35,190 bases of DNA from Gammaproteobacteria bacterium. Its GTDB lineage: Bacteria; Pseudomonadota; Gammaproteobacteria; Steroidobacterales; Rariloculaceae. The stretch is taken from contig JAJEFE010000046.1 of NCBI GenBank assembly GCA_022820625.1, forward strand, positions 1 to 35,190, in the 5' to 3' direction. Made by a program: the position numbers and the translations under genes. This document shows positions 1-9,081 of the stretch, one piece after another. The first letter of the stretch is position 1, and each line of letters opens with the position of its first letter. Under the pieces are notes generated by a model. The model was not told where the DNA came from, searched no databases, and saw nothing but the letters and a program-made list of their open reading frames with translations.

Positions 1-149
1 CTCCTGGCCATCCATGGCCCCGCGCCGCGCACACGACGCGAACAGGCACTGCGCGCACACGCCCTTGGCAGCTCGAGCTCATTGGTTGGAGGTCCTCCTT
101 TCAAGTCGGAGTGGCATCGCATCGGCAATTGCCGACGTATACTTCGGGC

Positions 150-1559
150 ATGAGTTCGCCTGGTGAAAGTCTGGGGCTTCCGTTACTGCCGGCGCGGGAT
201 GTTTATACGGTTTCGTCGCTCAATCGGGAGGCTCGGCGGCTGATTGAGCGACAGCTGGGGACGGTTTGGGTGGAGGGGGAGATTTCGGGGCTTGTGCGGC
301 CGCGTTCGGGGCATCTGTACTGGCGGATGAAGGACGAAAACGCGCAGCTTCGTTGTGCGATGTTTCGGGGGCAGAACCGGTTGCTGAGATTTCAGCCGGA
401 CGATGGGCAGCATGTGCTGGCCCGGGGACGGGTGAGCATCTACGAGCCCAGGGGCGAGTATCAACTGGTCGTAGAGTATCTGGAGGAGGTCGGCGAGGGA
501 CTGCTGCGGCGGAAATTCGAGGAACTGAAGCGCAAGCTTGCGGCGGAAGGGCTGTTCGACGAGGCGCGCAAGCAGGAGAAGCCGGAGCTACCGCGTCGGA
601 TTGGGGTCGTGACTTCTCCGAGCGGTGCTGCGGTGCGCGATATCATCACGGTGCTGGCGCGGCGTTTTCCGGCGATTCCCGTGCTGATCTATCCCACTGC
701 GGTGCAAGGTCCGGGTGCCGCGGCAGAGATCGCCTCGGCGCTGGAGTTGGCTGACAGGCGCGGCGAATGCGATCTGCTGATCCTGGCGAGAGGCGGCGGT
801 TCGCTGGAGGATCTGTGGTCCTTCAACGAGGAGGCAGTGGCCCGGGCAATGGCCGCGGTGAGCATTCCCGTCATCTCCGGTGTGGGGCACGAGATTGATT
901 TCACCATTGCCGATTTCGTTGCCGATATTCGTGCCCCCACGCCCTCGGGGGCCGCCGAGATAGCCGTGCCGGATCAAGCGCAGTGGATGGCCGGGATCGA
1001 AGCCCTGGGCGAGCGCTTGTTCAGGGCCGTCGGGCAACGGTTGGCCGAACCATCAAATCGGCTGACGGCGCTGGGGCACCGGCTCCAGCAAAGTCATCCG
1101 GGCGTGCAGTTGCGCCACTCTGCCCAGCGGCTGGACGAACTGGAGACGCGTTTCGGACTGGCGTTGCGGCAGACACTGGAGGAGCGTCGGTCGAGGCTCT
1201 CCGAATCGGGCGCACGGCTGCGCGGGGCAAGTCCCGCCGGACGGATCGGGAGTATCGAGGAGCGGTTGGGATTCCTTTACCGTAGTCTGGTACGCGCCGC
1301 AGGCAGTGCGATCTCCAGGCGACGGCAGCGGCTGTCTCTGGCGCAACGGGCGCTGGAGTCGGTCAGTCCGGTGGCAACGCTCGAGAGAGGCTACGCTATC
1401 GTTTCTTCCGGCGACAGCGGCGCCATCGTCACGGATGCCCGGAGTGCGCCGCCCGGTACGCCGCTTGACATCCGCCTGGCAAGGGGCGGGCTTGGGGCCA
1501 CCGTGGACACGTCGCACCCACCGCAAGACGAACGCAGGGCGGGCGAGTCCGACCCATAA
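150..1559 (+). CDS. xseA: Exodeoxyribonuclease VII large subunit
   Basis: Large, nucleolytic subunit of exonuclease VII, a cytoplasmic enzyme that degrades single-stranded DNA from both ends together with XseB. The protein opens with the family's VYTVSSLN segment, followed by an OB-fold region (WVEGEISGL, SGHLYWRMKD, AQLRCAMFRG), then the catalytic domain (RIGVVTSPSGAAVRDI, ARGGGSLEDLWSFNEE, GVGHEIDFTIADFVAD, RAPTPSGAAE) and a long arginine-rich helical tail with the late motif LERGYAIV. I chose ATG 150 (469 residues) because the family normally has only a short leader before the VYTVS segment. A GTG at 111 would add 13 residues; its nearest GGAGG (88-92) is too far upstream to be convincing. 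xseB is not adjacent. The gene converges on the lipoprotein gene at 1659-2888. Confidence 0.95.
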   Translation: MSSPGESLGLPLLPARDVYTVSSLNREARRLIERQLGTVWVEGEISGLVRPRSGHLYWRMKDENAQLRCAMFRGQNRLLRFQPDDGQHVLARGRVSIYEPRGEYQLVVEYLEEVGEGLLRRKFEELKRKLAAEGLFDEARKQEKPELPRRIGVVTSPSGAAVRDIITVLARRFPAIPVLIYPTAVQGPGAAAEIASALELADRRGECDLLILARGGGSLEDLWSFNEEAVARAMAAVSIPVISGVGHEIDFTIADFVADIRAPTPSGAAEIAVPDQAQWMAGIEALGERLFRAVGQRLAEPSNRLTALGHRLQQSHPGVQLRHSAQRLDELETRFGLALRQTLEERRSRLSESGARLRGASPAGRIGSIEERLGFLYRSLVRAAGSAISRRRQRLSLAQRALESVSPVATLERGYAIVSSGDSGAIVTDARSAPPGTPLDIRLARGGLGATVDTSHPPQDERRAGESDP

Positions 1560-1576
1560 GCCCGCTGAGAGCGGGC
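1560..1576. terminator. Hairpin after xseA, terminator-like
   Basis: A perfect 7-bp stem (GCCCGCT / AGCGGGC) with a GAG loop begins at the last base of the xseA stop codon. No T-tract follows, so it is only a candidate intrinsic terminator between two convergent genes. Confidence 0.4.
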
Positions 1577-1658
1577 AGTTGCCCGGCTGTCACACGAAAC
1601 CCGCCCGGATCAGCAGGCCCGCGTCCAGCCCCTCCGAATTTCCGGAAAATTCAGCCGT

Positions 1659-2888
1659 CTACTGCGCCCCGACCGGCACCCACTTCTGGACGCGTTTTCC
1701 GGTATTGACTTCGGCGGTGAAGAGGTTGCCGAAGCTGTCGCCGGCCACGTTGTGGACCCACTCGAACTGGCCTGCCTGCCTGCCGCCATGACCGAAGGAA
1801 CCGACGACTTCGAGCGAGTCCCGTTCGAGGATCCACACTTTCTTGTTGGCGCCGTCGGCGGCGAACAGCCACTGCTGCTGGGGGTCGCCGGAGAATTCGA
1901 TGTCCCAGGCCGCGCCCTGGCCGCCGATGGTCCAGGCGGCGAAGCGGCCTTCCTGGACGAATGAACCGTCCTTGTTGAAGACGTGGATGCGGTTGCCCAT
2001 GCGATCGGCGACGTAAACCAGGCCGTCGTTGGCGATCCGTACCGCGTGCACGGGGTTGTGCCACACCTGGAGCGGTTCCGCATCGGGCAGGTATTCCGAG
2101 GTGTCGACGGTATCGTCCGGGACATTGCCGAATGCGCCCCAGTGACGCTTGTACTCGCCGGTATCGGCGTCGAATACGATCACGCGGCGATTGAGATAGC
2201 CGTCGGCGATGTAGACCTCGTGGGTCTCCGGGTCGACGGTGATGTCCGCGGGCCGGCCCAGGGTTTGGGGGTCATTGCTGCCCATGGTGGTCTGCCATTC
2301 GCCGATTCGCAGCAGCCGCTCGCCCTCGGGCGTGAACTTCAGGACCACGTGGTCGGACATGCCGTTGCCCGCGATCCATACGTTGTCCTGGTAGTCCACG
2401 AAAATTCCGTGCTCATTGGCGGGCCAGTCCTCTGGCTCGACCCATTCGCCCGTTTCCTGGTCAATGGTCGGTCCGCCCCATGCCTGGATGACTTCTCCGG
2501 CCGGGCCGAATGCGATGACGGAGGGCGCCGGCACGCAGCAGTCGTGCCACGGTGGGTTCTGCGCCGCGCCCATCTCATGTTCGGTCAGGCTCCGGGGACG
2601 CTGGATGATCCAGACATTGTCCTGACTGTCGGTGGCGATTCCGGAAACCTGACCGAGCGACCAGCGATTGGGTAATTGCATGGGCCATGACGGGTCGACC
2701 TCGAATTGAGGCGTCCCGGTCGTTGCAGAACCGCCATCCGTGGCGGCGACCGCTTCCGCTGCCGCCATTTCGGCCGCGTCGCCGGTCGCCTGCTCGGCCA
2801 TTTCGGCCGCTGGTTCCTCGTTGGTGCAGCCTGCAATGCACAGGAGGAAGCCGATGCCAGCCGCTGTCGTTGGAATTGTCTTGTACAT
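1659..2888 (-). CDS. NHL-repeat beta-propeller lipoprotein
   Basis: A 409-residue predicted lipoprotein. The N-terminus has a hydrophobic segment ending in the lipobox I18-A-G-C21, followed by an Ala/Glu-rich linker. The rest consists of repeated blades with NHL-type signatures: DSQDNVWIIQRP, DYQDNVWIAGNG, DPETHEVYIADGYLNRRVIVF, ANDGLVYVADRMGNRIHVF, GANKKVWILERD. This predicts a six-bladed propeller, distantly like the lyase domain of peptidyl-glycine alpha-amidating enzymes. Such proteins usually act as binding or scaffold modules, and no substrate can be assigned. The ATG at 2888 was chosen because it gives a proper lipoprotein signal; the reading frame stays open upstream but that part does not look coding. 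It lies 160 bases downstream of the metX-like gene on the same strand. Confidence 0.75.
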   Translation of the reverse strand: MYKTIPTTAAGIGFLLCIAGCTNEEPAAEMAEQATGDAAEMAAAEAVAATDGGSATTGTPQFEVDPSWPMQLPNRWSLGQVSGIATDSQDNVWIIQRPRSLTEHEMGAAQNPPWHDCCVPAPSVIAFGPAGEVIQAWGGPTIDQETGEWVEPEDWPANEHGIFVDYQDNVWIAGNGMSDHVVLKFTPEGERLLRIGEWQTTMGSNDPQTLGRPADITVDPETHEVYIADGYLNRRVIVFDADTGEYKRHWGAFGNVPDDTVDTSEYLPDAEPLQVWHNPVHAVRIANDGLVYVADRMGNRIHVFNKDGSFVQEGRFAAWTIGGQGAAWDIEFSGDPQQQWLFAADGANKKVWILERDSLEVVGSFGHGGRQAGQFEWVHNVAGDSFGNLFTAEVNTGKRVQKWVPVGAQ

Positions 2889-3048
2889 GGTGACGTTCCC
2901 CGTTCTGATTGGTCTTCGCTTCGGGTTGGCCCGATGCTTCACACCATAGCGGAAATTCCGGCCGCCGGTAAGTCTGGCGCAGCCCGACACGACCGGAAGC
3001 AAAGCCCGGCACGGCCTCGGCGAAGCCGGCGCAGACCCGGAATGAACT

Positions 3049-4146
3049 TCAGCGGCTGAAGAACGCGGCGATCGCCGGACGAAAGTTGTCCATGTCCACC
3101 AGGAACGAGTCGTGGCCCTGGATCGACGGCAATTCCACGAATTCGACCTCCCGCCCGGGTTGCTGCAGTTGCTCCGCAAGCTCCTGCTGCTGATGTAACG
3201 GGTACAGGATGTCGGTGGCAACGCCGATCACGCACACTCGCTTCGACTGAATACTCGCAAGGCCCGCTTCCACCGAAGCGCCGTGGTCGGCGACATCGAA
3301 CAGGTCGCTGGCCCGGGACAGGTAGAGGTAGCAATTTGGATCGAACTGCCCGGTGAACTTGTTGGCATGGTGCTCGAGATACGCCTCGATCTCGAAACTG
3401 TGGGCGAAGGGATCGCCGGTCTCGCACTCCTCGCAACTGCGCTCGCGGCCGAAGCGTCCGCGCCATTCCTCGGCGGACCGGTAGGTGATCATGCCCAGCT
3501 TTCGGGCCAGGCGCATGCCGGTCAGCGGCAGGGCGCCCGGGGTGTAGTCGCCCTCCTTCCAGTTGCGGTCGCGGCGAATCATTTCCCGTTGCAGCGACCG
3601 CAGCGCCGTCGCGAACGGCAATGAGCGCGTGGCCGAGGAAATGATCATCAGACCCTCCGACCGGCCCGGAAAAAGAATCTCGAAAGCCAGCGCGGTCATG
3701 CCGCCCATGGAGGGCCCGACGGTGGCGTAGAGTGACTCTACGCCCAGGTGCCTGAGAACCTCGCGGCCACCCCGCGCGACGTCTTCCAGGGACAGGACCG
3801 GGAACGATCGACGATAGATCTGACCGGTTTCGGGATTCACGGAGGCAGGCCCGGTGGATCCGAAGCAACTCCCAAGGGAATTCACGCAGAGGACGAAGAA
3901 GCGCCGCGTGTCGATGGGGCGTCCGGGGCCGATCACCTCCTCCCACCAGCCCGGCGCCGGGTCCTCCGGGGACGAAGCCGCGTGTGCGGACGGCGACAGG
4001 CCGGTGAAGACCAGCACGGCGTTGTCGCGAGCCCCGTTCAACTCTCCCCAGGTCTCGTAGGCGATGGTGGGGCCGGACAGTGCGCCGCCCCGATGCATCG
4101 GGAACGCACCTTCCACGGTTACAAATTGTCTCGCGCCACCTGCCAT
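3049..4146 (-). CDS. MetX-family homoserine/serine O-acyltransferase
   Basis: A 365-residue alpha/beta-hydrolase acyltransferase of the MetX family, which activates the hydroxyl of homoserine (methionine pathway) or serine (cysteine pathway) using acetyl- or succinyl-CoA. The catalytic triad is visible: nucleophile Ser146 in GPSMGGM, Asp312 in ATDILYP and His345 in QGHDSFLVD. Family landmarks FPMHRGGAL, YETWGELN, TGLSPSAHA, CVNSLGSCFGSTGP and ARKLGMITYRS are intact. From memory, the segments FDPNCYLYLSRASDLFD and TYRSAEEW resemble the O-succinyltransferase branch of Xanthomonas-like bacteria, including serine O-succinyltransferases, more than classical homoserine acetyltransferases. Substrate specificity cannot be settled here, so I give no symbol. 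No partner sulfhydrylase gene is adjacent. der lies upstream on the same strand, 75 bases away. Confidence 0.88.
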   Translation of the reverse strand: MAGGARQFVTVEGAFPMHRGGALSGPTIAYETWGELNGARDNAVLVFTGLSPSAHAASSPEDPAPGWWEEVIGPGRPIDTRRFFVLCVNSLGSCFGSTGPASVNPETGQIYRRSFPVLSLEDVARGGREVLRHLGVESLYATVGPSMGGMTALAFEILFPGRSEGLMIISSATRSLPFATALRSLQREMIRRDRNWKEGDYTPGALPLTGMRLARKLGMITYRSAEEWRGRFGRERSCEECETGDPFAHSFEIEAYLEHHANKFTGQFDPNCYLYLSRASDLFDVADHGASVEAGLASIQSKRVCVIGVATDILYPLHQQQELAEQLQQPGREVEFVELPSIQGHDSFLVDMDNFRPAIAAFFSR

Positions 4147-4221
4147 GATTGCTCGATCAAGTTCGGCTGTAGTTCGGGGGCCGAGAGTTTAACCCGAATG
4201 AGAGCGTGTATCTCCAGGAGT

Positions 4222-5640
4222 TCAAGCGCCGCGCCCGCGGGGCGCTTTACGCCGGCGCAGTCGCCTTGACCGGTTGCGACGGCCGGCAAAGGGATTTCCG
4301 CCGCTCTTGAATTCCAGCCTCAGCGGCGCGCCCTCCAGGCGGAACGCCTTGCGGAAGGCATTGGCCAGATACCGGCGGTAGTGGCCGGGAAGCTGGTCGA
4401 GTCGACTGCCGTGAATGACGACGACCGGCGGATGCCGGCCGCCCTGATGTGCGTATCTCAGGCGAATCCGCCGGCCGCCCACCAGGGGCGGTGAGTGCGC
4501 GACCAGCGCCCGTTCCAGGATGCTATTCAATTCCGGCGTCGGCATCTCACGTCCGGCGGCTTTGTACGCTCGCAGCGCAGCATCGACCGCGCCATCGATT
4601 CCGCTGCCGTGAAGCGCGGAGACATAGGAGACCCGCGCGAAATCGGCGAAGGCGAGTCGCCGCGCAACTTCACCTTCGATTCTGCGGCGTCGGGAGGTCT
4701 CGAGGCCGTCCCACTTGTTCACGGCGATGGTAAGCGCGCGGCCCCGTTGGACACTGAGACCGATGAGATGAAGATCCTGCTCGGTCACCCCTTCCCGCGC
4801 ATCGAGCATGCAGATGACCACGCCGGAGGTTTCGATGGCCTGAAGGCTCTGCACCACGCTGAACTTCTCGATGGAGTCGCGGACCCGCGCGCGCCGGCGA
4901 ATCCCGGCGGTGTCGATCAGCACGAAGCGCCTGCCCCGGCGCTCGCAGGGCACCAGCACGCTGTCACGGGTGGTTCCGGGAATCGGGGAGGTGATCAGCC
5001 GCTCGGTTCCCAGCAGCCTGTTGATCAGCGTCGACTTGCCGACATTGGGCCGGCCAACGACGGCCAGCCTGGGTCTCTCGAATCGTTCGGTGGCGGCTGT
5101 ATCGTTCGAGGCGGTATCGGTGGCGGTTGCTTCAGGAGCGTCGGCATCTTCGGGGAACAGTTCCAGTATCGCACCCTGGAGCACTGAAATCCGGCGCCCG
5201 TGCAAGGCGGCGATGCTGATGGGGAAGCCCAGGCCCAGTGCGTGAAATTCGGCAGCCGCGAGTTCGGGCGCAAGGCCCTCGGACTTGTTGACGGCGACGA
5301 TAACCGGTTTGCCCCTGACGCGCAGCCGCCGGGCGATGTGGTCATCCGCCGCGGTCAGCCCTTCGCGGCAATCGACCACGAAAACCACCGCGTCGGCCTC
5401 GTCCATGGCTGCCAGCGCCTGGCGGGCGGCCAGCGAGGCCAGTTCGCCTTCGTAGTTGGCCAGTCCGCCTGTGTCGATCACGACCATCGTGCGCCCACCG
5501 GCGTCGGCAAAGCCATAGCGGCGATCCCGGGTCAGGCCCGGGTAGTCCGCAACCAGCGCGTCCCGGGATCGGGTGAGCTGGTTGAACAGCGTGGACTTGC
5601 CAACGTTTGGCCGGCCCACAAGGGCGACTACGGGAAGCAT
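4222..5640 (-). CDS. der: Ribosome-assembly GTPase Der (EngA)
   Basis: Essential double-GTPase required for 50S subunit maturation. Two tandem G domains are complete: the first P-loop GRPNVGKS at residues 9-16 with DTGG near 56-59 and NKSE near 118-121; the second P-loop at 196-203 with PGTTRDS, DTAG near 243-246 and NKWD at 309-312. A KH-like C-terminal domain follows (about 360-455), ending in an Arg/Lys-rich tail expected to contact rRNA. At 472 residues it has the usual length. An acidic Ala/Thr-rich linker (about 163-186) joins the G domains. It follows bamB on the same strand as in other gammaproteobacteria, but with a 174-base gap that contains a long inverted repeat. Confidence 0.98.
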   Translation of the reverse strand: MLPVVALVGRPNVGKSTLFNQLTRSRDALVADYPGLTRDRRYGFADAGGRTMVVIDTGGLANYEGELASLAARQALAAMDEADAVVFVVDCREGLTAADDHIARRLRVRGKPVIVAVNKSEGLAPELAAAEFHALGLGFPISIAALHGRRISVLQGAILELFPEDADAPEATATDTASNDTAATERFERPRLAVVGRPNVGKSTLINRLLGTERLITSPIPGTTRDSVLVPCERRGRRFVLIDTAGIRRRARVRDSIEKFSVVQSLQAIETSGVVICMLDAREGVTEQDLHLIGLSVQRGRALTIAVNKWDGLETSRRRRIEGEVARRLAFADFARVSYVSALHGSGIDGAVDAALRAYKAAGREMPTPELNSILERALVAHSPPLVGGRRIRLRYAHQGGRHPPVVVIHGSRLDQLPGHYRRYLANAFRKAFRLEGAPLRLEFKSGGNPFAGRRNRSRRLRRRKAPRGRGA

Positions 5641-5770
5641 GATCCAGCCTGGTGCTCAATCAACCTTATAACGTCGTATCAGTGGCCGCAGGCCCACCCC
5701 TGGCCAGGCGCGTCCCGCGGACACAGGTGAACCCATTGTCGAGGGGCGCAATACCGCCAGAGGCAGGCCT

Positions 5771-5811
5771 GCGGCCATCCGGAGTGCTTGACTCGAATCG
5801 CCGATGGCCGC
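5771..5811. repeat. 9-bp inverted repeat between bamB and der
   Basis: Arms GCGGCCATC (5771-5779) and GATGGCCGC (5803-5811) are perfectly complementary and separated by 23 bases. The repeat starts 4 bases past the bamB stop codon on the minus strand. It could slow transcription or protect the bamB transcript 3' end. No T-run follows, so a classical terminator is not supported. Confidence 0.4.
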
Positions 5812-5814
5812 GAT

Positions 5815-7053
5815 TTATTCCAGTTCGACGGTGTAGGCGGCCACTGTACCGTCTTCGGACTGCACGATCATGTTTCTGCCCACCACCAGCGGCGCCGACA
5901 TGATTCGGTTCGAAGCCGCACGCTCGCGGGCGAGAAAGCTGCCGTCGCCGGGGTCGATCCAGTGCACGAAGCCTTCGAAATCGCCGACGACGATCGAGTT
6001 GCCGTACGCGCTGGGCGCGGTCACGTCCCTGAGCCGCAGTGCATTCTGGCGCCATCTCGGCGTGCCGCTGCCCCGCTCCAGCGCCACCAGTTCGCTGAAT
6101 TCGTCGGTCACGTATACGCTGCTCACATCAACGCCCAGACCCGCGTAGCTGGAGAGTTCCTGTTGCCACAGCACTACGCCGTTCTCCAGCGCGACCCCGA
6201 TCGCCCGTCCGTGATAGCCGACGGCGAATACGTCGTTGCCGGCCACCTGGAGTCCCGCGCTGATGTCCACCAGCCGATCCAGCTCGGTGCGTCCGGACGG
6301 GGCCGCGACGGCGAACTCCCAGAGCACATCGCCCGACGTCAACTGGTAAGCGCCCAGCCGGCCGTTGTCGAAACCGGCGACCACGCTGCTCCCGGCCACG
6401 TAGGGCGCCGTATTGCCCCGCATGGTCAGCGCCGGCACGGTCTGCACCACAGCCCAAAGTTCACGGCCATCCAGGCTGGAGTAGCCGCGGAGCCTGCCGT
6501 CCACTGTGCGCAATGCCACCACTTCGCCGCCAATGGCGGGAGGGGCAAGCACTTCCGCGCCTACCGCCCGGCGCCAGAGCTCCGAACCTGTTTCGGCTTC
6601 GAGCGCGATGAGTTCACCGTCGGTGGTGCCAAGCGCCAGGATGCCCGCGCCATAGGCCGGCCCGGCGGAAAGCGGCAGATCGGTCTGCTCCGACCAGCTC
6701 CGGCGGCCGCTTTCCAGGTCGATCGCGGCAACATCGCCGCCATGGCTTGCGGCGAACACCCGGGCGCCGTCGGTTGCCGGAGACAATCCAAGGCGGAGGC
6801 GTTCGGTGCTTCCGCCCACACGCGTACTCCACAGCCTGCGGACTTCCACTCGTTCGTCGAAGGACGCAAGTTCCGCCGGCGCTTCGCCGGAGTCGTTGTT
6901 GCGGCCGCAACCGACCGTCGCGGCGATCAGAGCAGCGGCCGTAAGTACCAGCAGCTCCTGGCGCCGGATCCACGCCGCGCCGAGACCCACCGGGATGCAT
7001 CGTCGGCCAAATGCAGCGGAACTGTCGCCACGGGCTGCTGGCCAGCCGCTCAT
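5815..7053 (-). CDS. bamB: Outer membrane assembly factor BamB
   Basis: Lipoprotein of the BAM complex, an eight-bladed beta-propeller that assists beta-barrel insertion from the periplasmic face of the outer membrane. The 412-residue product has a hydrophobic segment ending in a lipobox at Cys49 (ATVGCG), then repeated PQQ-like blades (LWSTRVGG, VFAASHGGDVAAIDLESGRRSW, LALGTTDGELIALEAETGSELW, VVAGFDNGRLGAYQLTSGDVLW, VVGDFEGFVHWIDPGDGSFL, MIVQSEDGTVAAYTVE). The start overlaps the yfgM stop by 4 bases (ATGA), implying translational coupling. The roughly 30 residues before the hydrophobic stretch are longer than usual for a lipoprotein signal, so a later start is possible. Confidence 0.95.
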   Translation of the reverse strand: MSGWPAARGDSSAAFGRRCIPVGLGAAWIRRQELLVLTAAALIAATVGCGRNNDSGEAPAELASFDERVEVRRLWSTRVGGSTERLRLGLSPATDGARVFAASHGGDVAAIDLESGRRSWSEQTDLPLSAGPAYGAGILALGTTDGELIALEAETGSELWRRAVGAEVLAPPAIGGEVVALRTVDGRLRGYSSLDGRELWAVVQTVPALTMRGNTAPYVAGSSVVAGFDNGRLGAYQLTSGDVLWEFAVAAPSGRTELDRLVDISAGLQVAGNDVFAVGYHGRAIGVALENGVVLWQQELSSYAGLGVDVSSVYVTDEFSELVALERGSGTPRWRQNALRLRDVTAPSAYGNSIVVGDFEGFVHWIDPGDGSFLARERAASNRIMSAPLVVGRNMIVQSEDGTVAAYTVELE

Positions 7054-7727
7054 TCGACCGTCTCCGGGGGAACCGCCTCAACCTCCGGTGGCTCCGGGAC
7101 CGCGGCCGGAAGATCGTCCAGCTTCATCTGCACCAGATTACGATCCACGAAGCCGGTTTCCTGGGCGTTGAGAGCCGCGTTGTAGGCTGCCCGGGCGCTG
7201 TCGGCGTCGCCCAGGGCGGCGTGGATGTCGCCTCGCACCTCGTTGTAACGCGCCGAAAAACTCCCCGGGGCGACATCAAGCACGGTCAACGCCTCTTCGT
7301 ACGATTCGTCCTGCGCAAGCACCCTGGCCAGGCGAAGCCGCGCGATCAGCGCCAGCTCCGGATCGCTGGTGTTCTCCATCACGAACCGGAGGTCGTCAAT
7401 GGCGCCGTCCACCTGGCCCACGTCGAGGCGGATCAATGCGACCAGCAGTCCGCCCTGGTCCGTATACGCACTGGACGGAAAATCGTCGCGCAATTCGTTC
7501 AGCAGATTGCGGGCGCTTCCCATGTCGTCGTCGCCGACCGCGTTGCGCAACTCCACGTAGATTGCGGCGGCTTCTTCCGCCGTCGTGTCCACATAGGCGT
7601 TGTAGCGGTTCCAGCCCAGCAAGCCGAGCACACCCAGGCCGATGCCGCCGACCAGGTACCAGCCGTTCTCTCGCCACCACTGGCGAAATATCTCGATCTG
7701 TTCTTTTTCGGAAAGAAACTCGTCCAC
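7050..7727 (-). CDS. yfgM: YfgM-like SecYEG-associated TPR protein
   Basis: Single-pass inner-membrane protein with a periplasmic TPR domain. The E. coli homologue is an ancillary subunit of the SecYEG translocon that helps hand substrates to periplasmic chaperones. A short cytoplasmic N-terminus (SEKEQIEIFRQWWRENG) precedes one transmembrane segment (WYLVGGIGLGVLGLLGW), then TPR-like helices to the end, closing with a Pro/Glu-rich tail. I prefer the GTG at 7727 because GGGAGA sits 6 bases upstream and family members begin close to this point. An ATG at 7751 in the same frame would add 8 residues and has a weaker ribosome site. The gene sits between hisS and bamB as in other gammaproteobacteria. 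Confidence 0.88.
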   Translation of the reverse strand: MDEFLSEKEQIEIFRQWWRENGWYLVGGIGLGVLGLLGWNRYNAYVDTTAEEAAAIYVELRNAVGDDDMGSARNLLNELRDDFPSSAYTDQGGLLVALIRLDVGQVDGAIDDLRFVMENTSDPELALIARLRLARVLAQDESYEEALTVLDVAPGSFSARYNEVRGDIHAALGDADSARAAYNAALNAQETGFVDRNLVQMKLDDLPAAVPEPPEVEAVPPETVE

Positions 7728-7782
7728 CAGAATTCTCCCGGATTCGTGCATCCCGGCGTTCTCGCCGCCGAAGGAGGGTATT

Positions 7783-9057
7783 TTACGGCGAATTATCCCG
7801 AACTCGGAGCAATTCGGTCACCGCTTTCTCCAGGTCGCACTGCATTTGAGGCGAGTCTTCGCGCAATGGCTTGATGCTCAAGGCATTGTTTGCAAGCTCG
7901 TCGTCACCAAGGATCAAGCCTAGCAGCGCACCGCTGCGGTCGGCCCGCTTCATCTGCGACCGGAAGCTTCCGCCCGCGCAGTCCATCGTGATCCTGACGC
8001 CGGGCACCTGTTCCCGAAGCGCTTCGGCGATTCCCAACCCGCGCCGGCGTGCCTCGTCTCCCGCAATCACCAGGTAAGCATGAGGAGGACGTTGGGGTAG
8101 CGCGCAGCCCTCCTCCTCCATCAATTCAACCACCCTTTCAAGACCCAGGGCCCAGCCGATCGCCGGGGTATCCCTGCCGCCCAGTTGAGCGACCAATCCA
8201 TCGTAGCGTCCACCGGAGCAGACGGCTCCCTGGGCGCCCAGGCGGTCCGTCACCCATTCGAAGACGGTGCGCGTATAGTAATCCAGGCCGCGCACGAGCC
8301 GCGGGTTGATCCGGTACTCCACCCCGGCATCGTCCAGCAACTCCGTCAGGCGCTTGAAGTGCGCTGCGGAGTCGTCGTCGAGGTAACCGCTCAGCACCGG
8401 AGCCCCGGCAATCAACTCCCCGAGGCGGGGATCCTTGCTGTCGAGGATTCGAAGCGGGTTCCGCCGCAGACGCTCCAGGCTATCGGCGTCCAGCACGTCG
8501 CCGGCAGCGGAAAAATAGTCCTGCAGCGCTTCCCGGTAACCGGCGCGGCAGGCCGGCGTTCCGAGAGAATTGAGTTCCAGTCGCGGACTCGAGAGACCCA
8601 GCCTCTCCCAGATCCGCGCCGACATGACGATGATCTCGGCATCCACTTCGGGGCCGGCGAAGCCGATGGCCTCCACGTCGATCTGGTGGAACTGACGGTA
8701 GCGCGCCTTCTGGGGGCGCTCGTGGCGAAACATCGGGCCGGAACACCACAACTTCTGCTGCCGGTTGTGAAACAGGCCGTGGCTGAGGCCGGCCCGAACC
8801 ACGCTGGCGGTTGCCTCTGGACGAAGGGTCACGCTGTCACCGCTTCGGTCCGTGAAGGTGTACATTTCCTTCTGGACGATATCGGTGGTTTCGCCGATGG
8901 ACCGGCTGAACAGTTCGGTGCGCTCCATGACCGGAAGCCGGATCCGCCGGTATCCGTAGGCATCGAATACCGCCTGCGCCGCCGATTCCACGGCTGACCA
9001 GAGCGCTCCGGCGTCCGGAAGGACGTCGTTCATGCCGCGTATCCGTTTAATCTGCAT
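7783..9057 (-). CDS. hisS: Histidyl-tRNA synthetase
   Basis: Class II aminoacyl-tRNA synthetase charging tRNA-His. The 424-residue protein starts with the family motif IRGMNDVLP, has motif 2 (FRHERPQKARYRQFHQ), the histidine-specific signatures LVRGLDYYTRTVFEW and SGGRYDGL, motif 3 (AIGWALGLERVVEL) and a C-terminal anticodon-binding domain ending in the EKAVTELL helix. Length and motif order are normal. It lies 24 bases downstream of rodZ. In Pseudomonas and E. coli ispG separates rodZ and hisS; here it is absent. Confidence 0.98.
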   Translation of the reverse strand: MQIKRIRGMNDVLPDAGALWSAVESAAQAVFDAYGYRRIRLPVMERTELFSRSIGETTDIVQKEMYTFTDRSGDSVTLRPEATASVVRAGLSHGLFHNRQQKLWCSGPMFRHERPQKARYRQFHQIDVEAIGFAGPEVDAEIIVMSARIWERLGLSSPRLELNSLGTPACRAGYREALQDYFSAAGDVLDADSLERLRRNPLRILDSKDPRLGELIAGAPVLSGYLDDDSAAHFKRLTELLDDAGVEYRINPRLVRGLDYYTRTVFEWVTDRLGAQGAVCSGGRYDGLVAQLGGRDTPAIGWALGLERVVELMEEEGCALPQRPPHAYLVIAGDEARRRGLGIAEALREQVPGVRITMDCAGGSFRSQMKRADRSGALLGLILGDDELANNALSIKPLREDSPQMQCDLEKAVTELLRVRDNSP

Positions 9058-9081
9058 CTGTATGGACCGGCGATTTCGGCG

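Noticed and set aside
88..99. GGAGGTCCTCC near-palindrome before xseA
   Set aside because: The arms meet over a single base, so no hairpin loop can form; probably chance in a purine-rich patch.
1..110. Open frame on the minus strand (ATG at 82-80) with AAAGGAGG upstream, and a plus-strand frame running off the edge
   Set aside because: Neither translation resembles a known protein (guaB, the usual divergent neighbour of xseA, would be recognisable), and only 80-110 bases are visible. No feature is supported.
1636..1653. AT-rich palindrome GAATTTCCGG/AAAATTC near the end of the lipoprotein gene
   Set aside because: Arms are short and imperfect with no T-run in the right place; not convincing as terminator or operator.
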